A stretch of DNA of 64,000 bases from Akanthomyces muscarius (GCF_028009165.1 NC_079241.1:5394001-5458000), one strand, 5' to 3'. Shown: positions 44,896 to 57,707, counted from the stretch's first letter. Notes: generated by a model not told the origin, from the sequence alone. Translations and numbers: made by a program.

Positions 44896-47199
44896 AGGTT
44901 TCCGCCCAAATGATTCACGGAGAATGAGCAGAGGAAACTAGCAAGAGTCGGGCGCGGGAATTGATGAATGGAAAGTTCTATTAAGACTGCGACAGCTAAT
45001 TTTCAGAGCCAGAGCATCTGCGGTTGCGCAAGAGCAAAACGACGTCAGTGACGACGAATGGGGCATGGGCCGCCGAGAGTTCCCCGCGCAGGGGAAAGTG
45101 CTGGTGCAGCGATTGGGCCGGCCGGTTATGTCAACTTCGGTACTGCCTTGGGCGGCGGCGACCCAGTCACCAGGCGTTCGTTTTCGGTCGGCGGTATCGG
45201 ACAGCGTCAATGAAATCTGTGGCGTGAGCAGCAAACCCGTGCGGTTATATTTTATTTTTTTTGTTTTTTGTTTCATGGAGAAACATTTCAATTGGTAAGT
45301 CAAGGGCAATCAAGTTCAGAGCACATGGCATTTGGGTGCGTTGTGTGGGAGCCGGGTTCGGTGTTTTCGCGCGGATAAGAAGCCGAGCCACATGCTGGGG
45401 AGCAATCGCTGTGCCGCAACGGAAAGACCACGACTGCCTGGAATCATGAAGGCGATGCGTGTATATATGCATCCACGGAGCCTAGGGCCTCCATGGAAAC
45501 CGCAATTACAATGCCGCTCGGGTTATAGCCTCCAGAGTCTCGGTCGGCAACATCAGTCGCAAATCGGCATCTCCAATAATTTATTTGGGCTACCCCAAGG
45601 CTTGGTCGATTTTCACGTGCGAAAGCGGCGCTCGCCAATCACGCTCGAGGTATTAGCTGGACGACGTGTAGGACGCCACTTGCGCCGCCCAGAGCGTGAG
45701 AAAAAGCAGGTCATCTGACGGTAACTAGGCACGGAGAAGATGCCCCTCCAGGGGGTTTCTCCCCCAGTGCGCCCCGGAGTGTGGGGAACCTTATTGTCGC
45801 TATGCCCGTGGGGCAATTGTTGGAGGAATTCACATGTAAAATTGTGCCCGTCACCAGACTATTTTGCATCGTTTGGAGTAGGTGTGGTGATGTAGGCAAA
45901 GCATGTGGCAATTGGCACAGTCTTGAAGATGGTAAATGGAAATTAGATGGTCTCGAGGCTTGAAAGTCTCGTCGTAATGATGCGTTCGAATATTGCGGAG
46001 AGTTGAAGAGGTAGGCGAAACAAAAAGGCCGAGGCTCCGTTGTCGCCCGTCTGTGTCCACATATGCTTCGTGTGAATCGGTTGCTTGCGCAATATGCGCA
46101 AGGCCGAGTGTTCGACTGTCGACGTTCACGAGCTTCCAAACCATCGTGATATGCTGCTCCGGTATCCGTGCAGCTTCCTGGATCGGCCCGTTGTGTTGCC
46201 CAAGTCCCCTAACCCCAAGCGGCGGCGAGGCGCAACAGCGCGTTGCTTGTAGTCTCTTTTTTTGCGGCAGCCATCTCGTGTTCGACACATGCCTGCAGCA
46301 GCGGGCGCATGGCCTCATGGAAACGGCGAGACGACTTCGCCTGGCACTACGCTGAGAGTAGCAAAGCTGGCCGTTGCAAGCTCCGAAGAGGCGCTGTACT
46401 TCACGGGTGCTTGGGCCTTTGGGGGACGGGCGAGGCTAGGGAAGTAAGCGCCGGTTATTCGGTCGGGGGCATGTGGGTGCGGCGGGAGGCAAGTGCAATT
46501 GCAGCGTCACAAGACGTGGAATTGGTGCAGGCCTGGACGAGAAAAATGCTTGAAAATTCTCCTGAGTATGATGATGTAGCTACCAATTTGACTTGATGAT
46601 GATGCCTTGATAAAATTCCGTCTGTCGCTCTCTCGGTGTACGTATTACAATCTTGAGGCCAAACGCAGACAATGACTGAAGCGGCCGGGTGGCAACTGGC
46701 AAACAACCGTAGTGGGGCGCTACAGGTGCTTGCAGCTGGCAGCTGGCAGCTGGCTGCTGGCTGCTGGCAGAGCAAACGCTGGCTGCTCAGGGCAACTGGC
46801 GGCGCCCGGCACCTGGTTTCGTTGGCGGCCGGGGGAGGCAAGGAGGCATCGAGGCTCTTCAGAAGGGGGCCCCCTCCAAGTCCCCCCGCCAGCGACGAAT
46901 GAACCCGGTCAAATGCTCTGCTTGTCCCCCCAAAAATTGACCTCGGCTGTCCCATCGTCCTCGGCGTGCTGGCTCCACCATTCCACCCATGGCCTCATAA
47001 ACTCCAAAGTCCGGAAGCCATTTTAACCTTTGTTCCTCTCCTCATTCTTCCATCCTTCCTCCATCCTCTTTCTTCCCTCAATCCTCTTCAACCTCATCTG
47101 TGTGCGCAGGCTTCATCCATTCTCCTGCCTGCCTCTCTTCCTTGCGCCTCTCTCTCATTCGCCTTTCGCCTCATCACATTCACACATACGCACAGCACA
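44896..47199. other. Intergenic region, no gene supported
   Basis: 2.3 kb between the FAS1 gene start and fumarate reductase. A minus-strand frame at 46144-45851 could encode 97 residues but lacks a recognisable family. A GCTGGCA/GCTGGCT repeat sits at 46731-46770. The final 150 bp are strongly C/T-rich, a probable core promoter and leader for the highly biased fumarate reductase gene. Confidence 0.55.
46731..46770. repeat. CAGCTGG/CTGCTGG short tandem repeat
   Basis: Units of GCAGCTG and GCTGCTG alternate head to tail in non-coding DNA. Confidence 0.7.
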
Positions 47200-49378
47200 A
47201 TGGCTCCCAGAGTAATTGTCGTCGGTGGTGGCCGTAAGTAGCTTCATTTACCTCGATTCGCAGTCTTGCGCTGCATCTCTCGCATTCGCGCACCTTTGGG
47301 CAGCGAGCGTATTTCGCCAGCGCGCTACCTGCGAACTCTTTATCGTAATCGCATTGCTGACGTCAAGGTTTCTAGTCTCCGGCCTGAGCGCTGCTCACAC
47401 CATCTACCTGGCTGGTGGCAACGTCGTTGTCCTCGACAAGCAGGGTGAGTTAATCTGAAATCTCGCCCCCCCGGCGTCTCATTCAACGCGCTAACCGCTC
47501 TTTATAACAGGCTTCTTCGGTGGTAACTCGACCAAGGCCACCTCTGGTATCAACGGTGCCCTGACCCGCACCCAGGTTGACAACAAGGTTGGCGACAGCG
47601 TCAAGCAGTTCTACGATGATACCCTCAAGTCTGCCCGTGACAAGGCCCGCCCCGATCTCATCAAGGTCCTAACCTACAAGTCCGCTGCCGCTGTCGAGTG
47701 GCTCCAGGATGTCTTCAACCTCGACCTCACCCTTGTCTCCCGTCTCGGGTAAGTCTGCATTTCGCTTGCCGGCCGCCTCGGCTGGTCCCGGGTCCTTTTT
47801 TTATGGCGGCAAATCGCTAACTTGATCTTCTTGCGCAGTGGTCACTCCCAGCCCCGAACCCACCGTGGTCACGATGCCAAGTTCCCTGGTATGGCCATCA
47901 CCTACGCCCTGATGCAGCGCCTCGAGGAGCTTTCCGAGACCGAGCCCCACCGCGTCCAGATCATCAAGAAGGCCCGCGTCACCGGCCTCACCAAGGAGGG
48001 CAACTCCATCCTCGGTGTCTCTTACGAGTTTGACGGCCAGAACCAGACCCTCGAGGGCCCCGTCATCCTCGCCACCGGTGGTTACGCCGCCGACTTCGGC
48101 GAGACCTCTCTGCTCAAGAAGCACCGTCCCGATACCTATGGCCTTGCCACCACTAACGGTACCCACGCCACTGGTGACGGTCAGAAGATGGTCATGGACA
48201 TTGGCGGTAACGGCATTGACATGGACAAGGTCCAGGTTCACCCTACTGGTCTCGTCGACCCCAAGGACCCCGGCTCCAAGTGGAAGTTCCTTGCTGCCGA
48301 GGCTCTCCGTGGTGAGGGTGGTCTCCTTCTCAACGCCGATGGTGACCGCTTCTGCGATGAGCTTGGCCACCGTGATTACGTCTCCGGCATGATGTGGAAG
48401 GAGAAGGAGAAGAACAAGTTCCCCATCCGCCTCATCCTCAACTCCAAGGCCTCCAACGTTCTCGACTTCCACACCCGTCACTACTCTGGCCGTGGTCTCA
48501 TGAAGAAGATGTCCGGCGAGGAGCTCGCCAAGGAGATTGGCTGCAAGCCCGACCATCTCCAGAGCACCTTCAAGAAGTACAACTCCATCGCCGACGGCAA
48601 GGAGAAGGACCCCTGGGGCAAGAAGTTCTTCCACAACCTGCCCCTCGACATCAACGACACCTTCCACGTCGCTGTAATGGAGCCCGTCCTCCACTTCACC
48701 ATGGGTGGTATTGAGATTAACGACAAGGCTCAGGTCCTCAACCAGGACAAGAAGCCCTTCGATGGTCTGTTCGCCTGCGGTGAGCTGGCTGGTGGTGTCC
48801 ACGGTGCCAACCGTCTCGGTGGCTCTTCTCTCCTCGGCTGTGTCGTCTACGGCCGTGTTGCTGGTGACACTGCTAGCAACTACCTCTTCCAGAAGGCCCT
48901 CAGCGGTGCCGGCTCCTCTGGTGCCGCCCGTCTCGGCCAGATCTCTCTGCACCTCGACCCATCTGCTCCCGGCAGACTGACCGTGGAGTGGGCCAACGGC
49001 GGCGCTGCTGGCTCTGCCCCGGCCCAGATTGCCGATGCGCCCGCTGGTGGTGCTCCCGGCGCTGGCTCCCAGCCTGCCGAGTCGGCTCCCAAGGTCGAGG
49101 CCAAGCCCTTCTCCATCCCCGAGAAGGAGTACAGCATGGATGAGGTTGCCAAGCACAACACCAAGGACGACCTCTGGGTCGTTGTCAAGGGCGTCGTCAT
49201 GGACCTCTCCAACTGGCTGGACGAGCACCCCGGCGGCCCTCAGGCCATTATGAATTTCATGGGCCGTGACGCCACCGAGGAGTTTGAGATGCTTCACGAT
49301 GATGAGGTCATTCCCAAGTACGCTCCCAACCAGGTCATTGGCCGTGTCAAGGGCCAGGAGCCTAGCCTTGAGCTGTAA
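47200..49378 (+). CDS. OSM1: Soluble fumarate reductase with cytochrome b5 domain
   Basis: Predicted 626-residue FAD-dependent fumarate reductase (Osm1/Frd1 type) that reduces fumarate to succinate and can reoxidise FADH2/NADH under low oxygen. Exons: 47200-47233, 47376-47444, 47511-47748 and 47839-49378. The FAD Rossmann motif sits at the very N terminus (VIVVGGGLSGLSAAHTIYLA), so no targeting peptide precedes it and the protein is likely cytosolic. Other landmarks are FFGGNSTKATSGINGALTRT, PRTHRGHDAKFPGMAITYAL, AEALRGEGGLLLNADGDRFC and FACGELAGGVHGANRLGGSS. After an Ala/Gly/Pro linker a C-terminal cytochrome b5 domain follows, with haem ligands in WLDEHPGGPQAIM and the later His of EFEMLHDDEV. 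Codon use is strongly C-ending, suggesting high expression. The gene symbol is by analogy to yeast. Confidence 0.95.
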
Positions 49379-52300
49379 GCGGCTGTTTTCATACCCGGCA
49401 CAACAACAAAAAAGAAAAGAAAACAATCGTATAGTATTATTTCACGGATTGATGGGATATAGATTTTGATGCGGACGAAAAGAAGAATTCCCCCAACATG
49501 TATCAGCCCGGATGGGGAGGTGACCTGAGGGGCAATTTGGCGCTTGGGACTTTTTGGTTATTTACTTTTATGTCTTTTATATTTGGATTATTCCCTATGT
49601 AATCTTGACGTTGTACAGATAGCAATGCATTCACATGAAGAACTCTTTGGCTCCGATTTGACGTTAGGTTGCTGGTGAAGACAAACCCAATGTTGGATGG
49701 CCATGTTTGCGTTGACGGCCAGCACCAAAGTGCCCTACTCGGTGGGCATGTCTTGATAATATGCAAGATCGATTTCTACTTATAAGCGAGTATAAACCTG
49801 ATATCATTACTTGAGCATTACCTGAACATTACTCGATGGCCCCATCGAAGCCACATACTTGCGCATACATATGTGTCCATAGCCTCATTCGGTATCATCG
49901 CGAGATTAGTCCGTTCGCGAGGTCCACATGATTCATCCTCTTCTGCGAGAAATTCGTCTCTTTTTCCTCGCAAAACCCCGCTCCGAAACTATTGCTTACC
50001 AGTCTTTTTCCTCCCAAGATACTTGCAGCAATAAAGGTTACTCTAGTGCTATTCCTGGCGGGGTCGAAGCTGGGCAGAACCGGCGCGCGTGGCGTAAGCC
50101 GTAACGAGTTGAAGCTGGTAGCCTCGGCAGGTTCAGCTACAGGAGAACTATTGCGCTCTCACCTCGAGCAGCTGCAGCAGGGCTGAAGACGATGCAAGGC
50201 ACAACGCTGCCAATCAATGGTCTCGAAAAGCCCAAGCAGGTGTGTCCTCTACATTTAGGGAATGTTTTCTGTGCTAGTATGGTGAGAGAATCACCTTGGC
50301 GGCTTACGGACCAAAGAGGGGCGACAGAGAGAAAATAGAAATCGCCGATGAGCTTTTTTTTGCAGCAGCTAGTCTTCGGACGGTTCCGTCTCAGTTGAAT
50401 GTATAAATCCCATCAATTGGTCACATTGGGATACGCGAACGAATGCGCTTTGGAACGAGGTTTTGCGATCTGCAAAGCATATGAGAGCCTGGTTTGGCGA
50501 GCAGGCATTCGTTCCAGCCACAGGCTCTACAAAAGGCGGATGATCGTGCTCATATTTTAGTTCAACCCACACAGGAATCCTGCCAGTAGAGGGGGCCAAA
50601 TCCATCGGCCTACTCTGCAGGCTAGCATCATGGCACCAGGGCCCGCGATGGGGTTGCTGAGGAGGCGGCTTGGAGTTGACAGCTGCTCTATCCGTTCTGT
50701 GAAATCAAATGCCTGATGGGAGACCAAATCCAAGTACCGGCAGCAGCTACGTCGCACAGAAAAGGAGGTTCACCTGTCATTTTCGGCTTGGCCGTGGAAA
50801 TGAAACAACCAGGCTGCAGACAAATGGAAATGCTGCATGCCTTTCCGCCACTTACTCTAACAACAGCCGAAGCAGGGAGATTACCTTTGCGTACTCCGCA
50901 GCGCCTCAAAAGCCACTTTTCGCTATGCCCAGTCAACCAGTCTCGATGTGGTTTGTCCCCCCGACCTACAAGAACAGGCTATTTGAAGGATCGAGTCGAG
51001 CGGACCGGCACATGCCCGAGGAGCACAAGCACAGTGTGGCGTGGGACTAGCATATGTCGGCACTGTGCCGTAGCAGTTTTCCATGATGCATCGTCTCTTG
51101 ATTCCGATTTGGTCTGGAATATTGCAGTAATGTGGCCCTGATATCACTCACAGGTGGCTCCAATCTCACATCGTCAAGTAATTCTCCGCGCGACCCACGA
51201 ATGAAGAACTCTGTAACAGCATGCTGAGAGACTGGATCGCAGTTCTAATGATAGGATGGGAGGCTCATTCCATTACGGAACTAGCGACTGGGGTCAAATG
51301 CTAGCCGGTCGAGGCAACGGGAGCACGCAGACCGTGAAGAAGCGAAAAGGAAGAGTGGGAATGGGGGTGAGCGAGACAGCGGCAAGACAACAGTCTAGTG
51401 CAATGGCACGAAAATAGGGCAGCGCTATTTGCATAGCACAGCGGTGGCCAGATGTGTGCTCGTGCGGAATGCTGGACAAGGTATTGCAGGTCAAGTGGCT
51501 CGCCAGATTTGAGACACTCTAGAGGAACTGGTGCCAGCGAGCCGACACTTGACTGACAAGTAGACCCTGGCTAGCTGAGAAAAGGAAGCCGGTTTCCCGG
51601 TGTCGTTCGTCTGTTTTCGTCTGCTTCCGGCCAAAATGGGATAAAACTCTAGAAGTCTGGAGAGGCAGTTTGCTTCGACAGTACACTAGGTAGTTAGTGC
51701 CTGTTGTGCTAGGAGCAGACTACTCAGCACCGTATACCAACAAGCGGCCGATACCGTGCTTATTACTGCAGCTAATCATTTAAAAAGCCGGATGATGAAG
51801 AGAGCTAGGGGGTGCTGGTAACGGTACCGAGTTTGAGGCAGCCACATCAGAGTGCAGGCCATGTCAAATGATTTCAAACCGCTAAGCCGGTCGCGGGCTT
51901 GGCTTGAGCGAGAGGAGGCGTCGTCGCGCTGCCATAATTCGCTGGCTGGTGCGGGCTAGCGCAAGACCCTCCGCCACAAAAAAGCAGCAGCAGTAAGTCG
52001 AGAGCGTCGGCTTCGGCATGAAGCCTTTGCGGGCGCTGGCGAGGAGTACGAGTGAGCGTAGGGCGTGCAGGGGTCGTGCAACAAGGGCTGCGGGCATAGG
52101 TAGTGTTGAAGGAGAAGCCGAGTTGATCACGCAGGGAGCGTGTCTCCCCGCAAAGTAAGGAGCAGACTGGTTGTCGGTGGGTTGTTAGCAGAGGGAATAA
52201 GGCAATCAGGTGGCTGGCAAGCATGGATGGCGCTTGGCTGGACAACATGCATATTACCAGTCGTTCTGCAGACGAGGTGTGAAGAGGCTCGGTGACAACT

Positions 52301-53925
52301 GGCTCTGGGATTCCTCTGGCGACAGCGTCCTGTTCTTGTGCCTCGCGAGGAGCAGTTACCTGGAGCATCGTATCGTACCGGATGGGTTTCAGACGAACGA
52401 TCGATCTCTAAGGGGGAGCTGAAGCGGGAGATGGATGCAACTCGGATCAGCGACTAAATGTGTTGGGCATGGCACGGCAAACGGGTAGATGCTCGACGAC
52501 AGAGCAAGTACCTAGTGGAGGAGAGCGTGCCTGGTAGGTGGGGAGGAGGGAAAGCTGGCCGGTGCGTGGCGGCCACTAATGGCGACTGTTACAGCGGTGA
52601 GCGAACATGTGCAGCTGGCACAGATGACAGGGGATGCGGCAACGGGAGAGTGCCTGAGAGCAAAGAATTGTCTTCAAGGCGATCTTTCAACTGTTCACTT
52701 GGTAGGTCTCGAGGTCAGACCATCGAACGATTGACGCAGTGCTGGCTTGCTGGCGTTGAAGAGCGCAATGCAAGTCTGGGGAAGCGGGGACACCGCAGAC
52801 GCTGCATTCCATCCTGTGAGCACCAGCGCTCAACCAGGCAAGGCGCTGGCTCAGGAGGGGTGGGGCGCCGCCAGACAGAGACACGATGGCGCTGCAGCGG
52901 CCGCTGGAAGAGGGCAAGCCCCCCCTGGAAAGCGCTGAAGAGATTGAAGCCACCAGCGAGGCTGGTACCGCTACTTGGTCAAGGTCCCGCCCAGAGCGTG
53001 GCAGTTCCATCGTTCAGCCAATCAGTCTGTCGTCAGCTATAAACGGCCCAATCAGAATCTATCCCCGCTGCTGATCCTGGCCCCCTTCCGCCACCCCTTT
53101 GGTAGCCTGTACTTGCATCTTGGCCCGCGCACCAGCACACCACCACAAACTGCCAGACTGGCCCGACTGACTGATTACTGACTCTTACCAGGCTTGCAGG
53201 CTCCCTCGTTCAGCGTGTCAACTGTGCCCCCTCACCCCTCCAGGCCTTGCAAACCGGGGGTCTCTGGCTCGCCTGCGTGTCAGCCAGCCCGTTCCGTCCT
53301 CTGCTGTGGGCGCCCTGTCGTCTCTGCCCCCCCCCCCCCCCGTTAGTCCAGGCTCGATACTCGTCTCCCCCAGGCAGTGCGCCGGCCCCCCAGGACCCTC
53401 AGCCCACTGCCACTCTCGCGCTGGTATGCCTGTGAATGGTTTGGTAGTGCGCTCACTGTCGTCGCCCATCCCCTCTACCAGCTGCTTCTCACCCCGTCTT
53501 TTCTTCAAGACTCTCTCCTTCTCACCATCTACACTCCACATTAAACTTACCATCCTTACCCAACACTCTGAATCTCACCACTCCATCCTCGCCGCCCCCT
53601 CTCTGATCGAACCGCTCGCCCTTTCGTCGACTTCGTTTGCCGTCTCGCCGCTTAATCCGAATAATACTGTCTTTTTGCCTATTTTATCCACTTTCTAATA
53701 CTCAAGTCGCTACCCGCTCGCGACTCCCTGCCCGCTGCAAAAAATCGCCCCATCTTGACGATCAACCGTTGACAGTACACAACGCTCCGACTAGTTGTCC
53801 GACGACACACTTCAGCTCTTGCTTCGACGACGGCCGCCCCTGGCAATATCCCCTCTATCCCCGGATAAAGCGCGACCGATCGCCGCCGACAGCGACCGTG
53901 GATTGATTCATCCTGTTCCGACGCC
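49379..53925. other. Large gene-free interval
   Basis: 4.5 kb between fumarate reductase and the sugar transporter. Frames on both strands are short, rich in Arg/Ser/Gly and mutually overlapping, and none shows a domain. A 15 C run lies at 53327-53341 and a long C/T-rich stretch (53440-53900) forms the probable promoter and leader of the transporter gene. Non-coding RNA cannot be excluded. Confidence 0.55.
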
Positions 53926-55926
53926 ATGGCGATTGCCATGCGCTGGCATAAGCCCGACAATGTCGCAGGCTCATCAGCCCCGGCCATCATGGTCGGCCTC
54001 TTTGTCGCTTCTGGTGGACTTTTGTTTGGTTACGACACTGGGTAAGCCTTGAGTCTCGTCCTCTTTCCTCAACCCTCGCTGCACTCGACACGGTACTCGC
54101 TCCGAATGCTCAAGACCCTACGGCACCTCATTCGAACGTCGACCGCCGCCGTCTAGCAAGATTAAGCATACAATACCCGTGCATAGTATTGAACAGCCCA
54201 ATTGTTCTCTACTTATTTTCTACCCAATCACCATCTTGTTGCAACATACTTGCAGCGAATACTGACTGGCTTGCTTCGCAGTGCGATAAACGGCATCCTC
54301 GCCATGGACGAGTTCAAAAATCAATTCGCTACAAACTGCAGCGACCCCGGCCTCAACACTAATCTTTGCCCAAGAGACTCTTCAATAATTGTCGCCATTC
54401 TCAGCGCTGGAACTGCTCTCGGTGCCCTGGCCGCCGCTCCCTTCGGAGACTGGCTGGGACGTCGCAAATCGCTCCTCCTCGGCGTCGCACTCTTCTGCGT
54501 TGGTGCGATATGCCAAGTCTGCGCTGAATCCATCCCTCTTCTCCTTGTTGGCCGGTATGTTTGCTATGTGTCTACTTAGTCAACCTGACACTAATGGCTT
54601 ACTAGATTTCTTGCTGGTGTCGGCGTGGGCGCTGTCTCTGTGCTGGTCCCTATGTATCAATCCGAAATGGCGCCAAAATGGATCCGTGGTACACTCGTCT
54701 GCGCATATCAGTTCTCCATCACCGTCGGTTTATTATCCGCTTCCATCGTCAATATCATAACCTCACGGATCAAAAACTCATCATCATATCGCATCCCTCT
54801 TGGGTTACAGCTGGTACCAGCCCTCATCATCACCGCTGGCCTCCTTGTCCTTCCTGAGACTCCCCGATTCCTCGTCAAAAGGGGTCGTAATGAGGAAGCC
54901 GGCATATCGCTCAGTCGATTGCGTCGACTCGACATCACTCACCCTGCTCTCATCGAGGAGCTGCACGAAATCATAGCCAATCATCAATACGAAATGACCC
55001 TAGGTGACGACTCGTGGAAAGAGATCTTTGTCGGCACGCCTCATCTGGCCCGCCGTACTTTTACCGGCTGCGGCTTGCAAATGCTTCAGCAACTCACTGG
55101 CATCAACTTCATCATGTATTATAGCACGACTTTTTTCGGTGGTGCAGGAATCGACAGCCCCTACGCCAAATCCCTCATTATCCAAGTCATCAACGTCGTT
55201 TCCACCTTACCCGGCCTTCTCGTCATCGAGTCATGGGGTCGGCGAAGGTTGTTGATGACTGGTGCCATCGGCATGGCTGCCTGCCAACTTTTCATTGCAG
55301 CATTTACCACAGCGGCTGGCCAAGACCTGAAAGCTGCACAATCAACTATCCTCATGGTATTTTGCTCTCTCAACATCTTCTTCTTTGCTTCCTCCTGGGG
55401 ACCCGTAGTCTGGGTCGTCACCTCGGAAATTTACCCCCTCAAAGTTCGAGCCAAGGCCATGTCCATCTCGACTGCGTCAAATTGGTTGCTCAACTTTGGT
55501 ATTGCCTATAGCACGCCTTTCATGGTGGACGTTGGGCCTGGCAACGCTGGCTTCGGTCCCAAAATCTTCTTCATCTGGGGTGCCTTTTGCGTTTTTGCCG
55601 TCTTTTTCGTCTGGTTCATGGTATATGAGACTAGCAAGATCAGCCTCGAGCAGATTGATGAAATGTACGAGCGAGTCGACCATGCCTGGAACAGCAAGAA
55701 TTTCGAGCCCAGCTGGAGCTTTCAGCAGATTGTGGATGAGGGCTGGTCCCCCAGCGCCATTCCACCTCCAGGGCATGAGCTGCATGCGACTGCCTCGCAA
55801 ATGAGCGCGGAGACTACGATCAACGACACGAATTCTTCTACCACTGCCCACGACACTGGTAACTCTTCATCAGACGAAGACAAGGCCGTTATGCCAACCA
55901 TGGCCAATGTTGATTTCAGCTATTAA
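53926..55926 (+). CDS. MFS sugar (monosaccharide) transporter
   Basis: Predicted 569-residue plasma-membrane proton/sugar symporter with 12 hydrophobic segments. Exons: 53926-54041, 54282-54554 and 54606-55926; the first intron is long for this region (240 bp) and splits the TM1 motif LLFGYDTG-AINGILAMDEF. Sugar porter signatures: GDWLGRRKSLL after TM2, LPETPRFLVKRGR at the end of TM6, QQLTGINFIMYYS in TM7, ESWGRRRLL after TM8 and SEIYPLKVRAKAMSIS in the TM10-TM11 loop. The C-terminal cytosolic tail is Ser/Thr/Asp-rich, a common target of regulation by phosphorylation or ubiquitin. The cysteine-bearing loop between TM1 and TM2 (TNCSDPGLNTNLCPRDSS) is typical of fungal high-affinity glucose or hexose transporters. 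Substrate is inferred. Confidence 0.94.
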
Positions 55927-56567
55927 CCAATATATACCCCCTCCGAACGGCGCTCCTGACTTGGCCCATATGCGCTTTTCTTCTTTTCTTGTCTTTATCG
56001 TTTCTTATCACTACTTATTCACCACCTATTTACGCCTCATGTGACATGGATTAACAGCGTGGAGTTTATGATGCTTCGGAGTTTGCTGGAATTTTTGTTC
56101 ATTGTCTTTGCGCGCTTTGACGGGGGAAAATTCTTAAGCTTCTTTTTGCAAAGCCTATCACTGGAATATCTCGACTATGTTACAAGCCCCGCCGCAAGCG
56201 GCAGTTATCTGCTTTTCCCATCACAATTACATTGGTTACAATGACGTATGGGCAATATTTTCTACCTTGTTCCGATCAAAATACATATCGCATTTCTGCT
56301 ATAACATCTGACACTTCGCTGCCGCTTTTGATGTACTTTGCGCATGCATGCCACGTCGTGCCAGTGGGAGGGTGTGGCTCGTAGGTGTCTGGTGACCCCT
56401 GGGAATGACGCTCAAAAACGTAAATCAGGCAAGGGACAATATAAGCAAAAAGCAAATATGAACATTTATTGGGAGAGAAAAAAAGCGGCCGACCGCATGA
56501 GACAAAAAAAAAAGGTATTTCTCGAGAGTGCAAACGGAATCCAGAGGTGCAAAACGGCAAAAAGAAA
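55927..56567. other. Intergenic region between transporter and tRNA-Tyr
   Basis: No protein gene is seen. The first part is A/T-rich 3' flank of the transporter; the last 10 bases hold the T-rich terminator of the minus-strand tRNA. Confidence 0.6.
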
Positions 56568-56655
56568 TCTCCGAGGACGGAGTCGAACCGCCGACATTCC
56601 GATGACATTTAAGCAATTACAGTCGGACGCCATGAACCAACTAGACCACTCAGAG
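56568..56655 (-). tRNA. tRNA-Tyr (GTA) with 13-nt intron
   Basis: Read on the minus strand the segment folds as a tRNA. The 7 bp acceptor stem pairs CTCTGAG with CTCGGAG (one U-G wobble), followed by discriminator A. The A-box region is TGGTCTAGTTGG, the anticodon stem pairs TCCGA with TCGGA, and the loop begins CTGTAA, giving anticodon GTA (tyrosine) at 56620-56618. A 13-nt intron (56616-56604) sits one base 3' of the anticodon, the canonical position. The B-box is GGTTCGACTCC within a 5 bp T stem. A T-rich Pol III terminator (TTTCTTTTT) follows immediately. Confidence 0.93.
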
Positions 56656-56868
56656 ATGCCAGTGGAGGTTTTATTTTATTATATATAGCAAATTATTTGA
56701 CCACTCCACTTTTAGACTTTTGTGGAGCTCGCTACCCTACGACGATCTCAATGACAGAACTGTGGACTTTGACCATGCTATCACTTAGATTTCCGATAAT
56801 CAATCCGTAATTGTTCGCAATTGCTCGTATCTTGTCAGAACATGGAAGCATCCCTGTCGTTCCTAGTA

Positions 56869-57256
56869 TCAAGGTGTCTTGTGGCCAGCATCTGCGTTGC
56901 CGTCCACGTTGGCACTGTTTGCTGAATAGCTGGAGCCATCTTCTCCTGGCTGCCGATTCCGCAGCACATCCATGTTCTTCTGAACCCCGGGATCACTCAA
57001 AACCTCGGCAAACATGTTTGCAAATAAGCAACCGCCCTCGGTATCGCGCGGCGCTTCCGAAGACTGCGACGCGATCTTGAGCATATTGGAAGCCTGTTCG
57101 CCACCGTTGCGGCCTGTATTGCTGCGTGCTAAAGACGGGGAGGAAGATCGGGCGGGGTGTAAGTATCAAGACTAGCGGATTCAACACGGCGATGGCAGCA
57201 ACATACGCATCGTAGAGTTGCTGTGAACTCTGGGAGCGGCCGTTCTCGCAAAACAT
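56869..57256 (-). CDS. Small two-exon hypothetical protein, 100 residues
   Basis: Exon 1 (57256-57207) starts at ATG and encodes MFCENGRSQSSQQLYDA; an 85 bp intron with GTATGT donor and CACGCAG acceptor leads to exon 2 (57121-56869), which stays open to a TGA. The product is 100 residues, hydrophilic, with helical segments (GEQASNMLKIASQSS and CLFANMFAEVLSDPGVQKNM) and a disordered Ser/Asn/Asp-rich tail. No signal peptide or membrane segment is visible, and no family is recognised. The good splice sites and balanced composition argue for a real gene, but the model is not independently confirmed. Confidence 0.5.
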
Positions 57257-57707
57257 CAACTGTCTCTGTGCTTGGGTGTATTTTTGTAAGAAACCATGAA
57301 TCACGTTGTTTGCAACAGAAGTTTAAAAGACTTGAGGAAAAGGAATTAAATATGACCACGACGATACGTGATTGCTGCGGTGCGGAACTGTGATTCCGTC
57401 GGCGATTTTTTGCTGCATTAACGCCGGTTTGCTCGGACGCGCTTGCGGCCGCACATGTAAACACCGATGGTGGGAGCAGGTTGATAAAATCAAAAACCAA
57501 AGATGGCCATATTTCTCGAGAAAGAATGTGTCATAAGTGGGCAGTTGGATTTAAAGACGGGTAAAACGCCTCGTGTGTGACAGAAGGCCAAGACTACATT
57601 TGGATCACTACATATCCCTGCCAGCTTAATGCATCAAAGATTTTGCTTTTCTTAACTATTCTACAGCCGCCCCTTCTTTTATACAATGCCCCAAAAAAGG
57701 TCTCCTC
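57257..57707. other. Spacer between CFT1 and the small gene
   Basis: 451 bp that should contain the 3' UTR of CFT1 and the promoter of the small gene, both on the minus strand. Nothing else is recognised. Confidence 0.5.

Noticed and set aside
45851..46144. 97-residue minus-strand frame (MVWKLVNVDSRTLGLAH)
   Set aside because: Composition is plausible, but no domain, no splice context and overlapping frames of similar size exist on both strands. Left uncalled.
47801..49426. 541-residue open frame antisense to fumarate reductase
   Set aside because: It mirrors the strongly C-ending codon use of the sense gene, has Val/Gly/Leu-rich low-complexity sequence and no domain. A known artefact opposite highly biased genes.
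50700..53050. Several 80-190 residue frames in the 49-54 kb gap
   Set aside because: Arg/Gly/Ser-rich, none with splice support or a recognisable motif.
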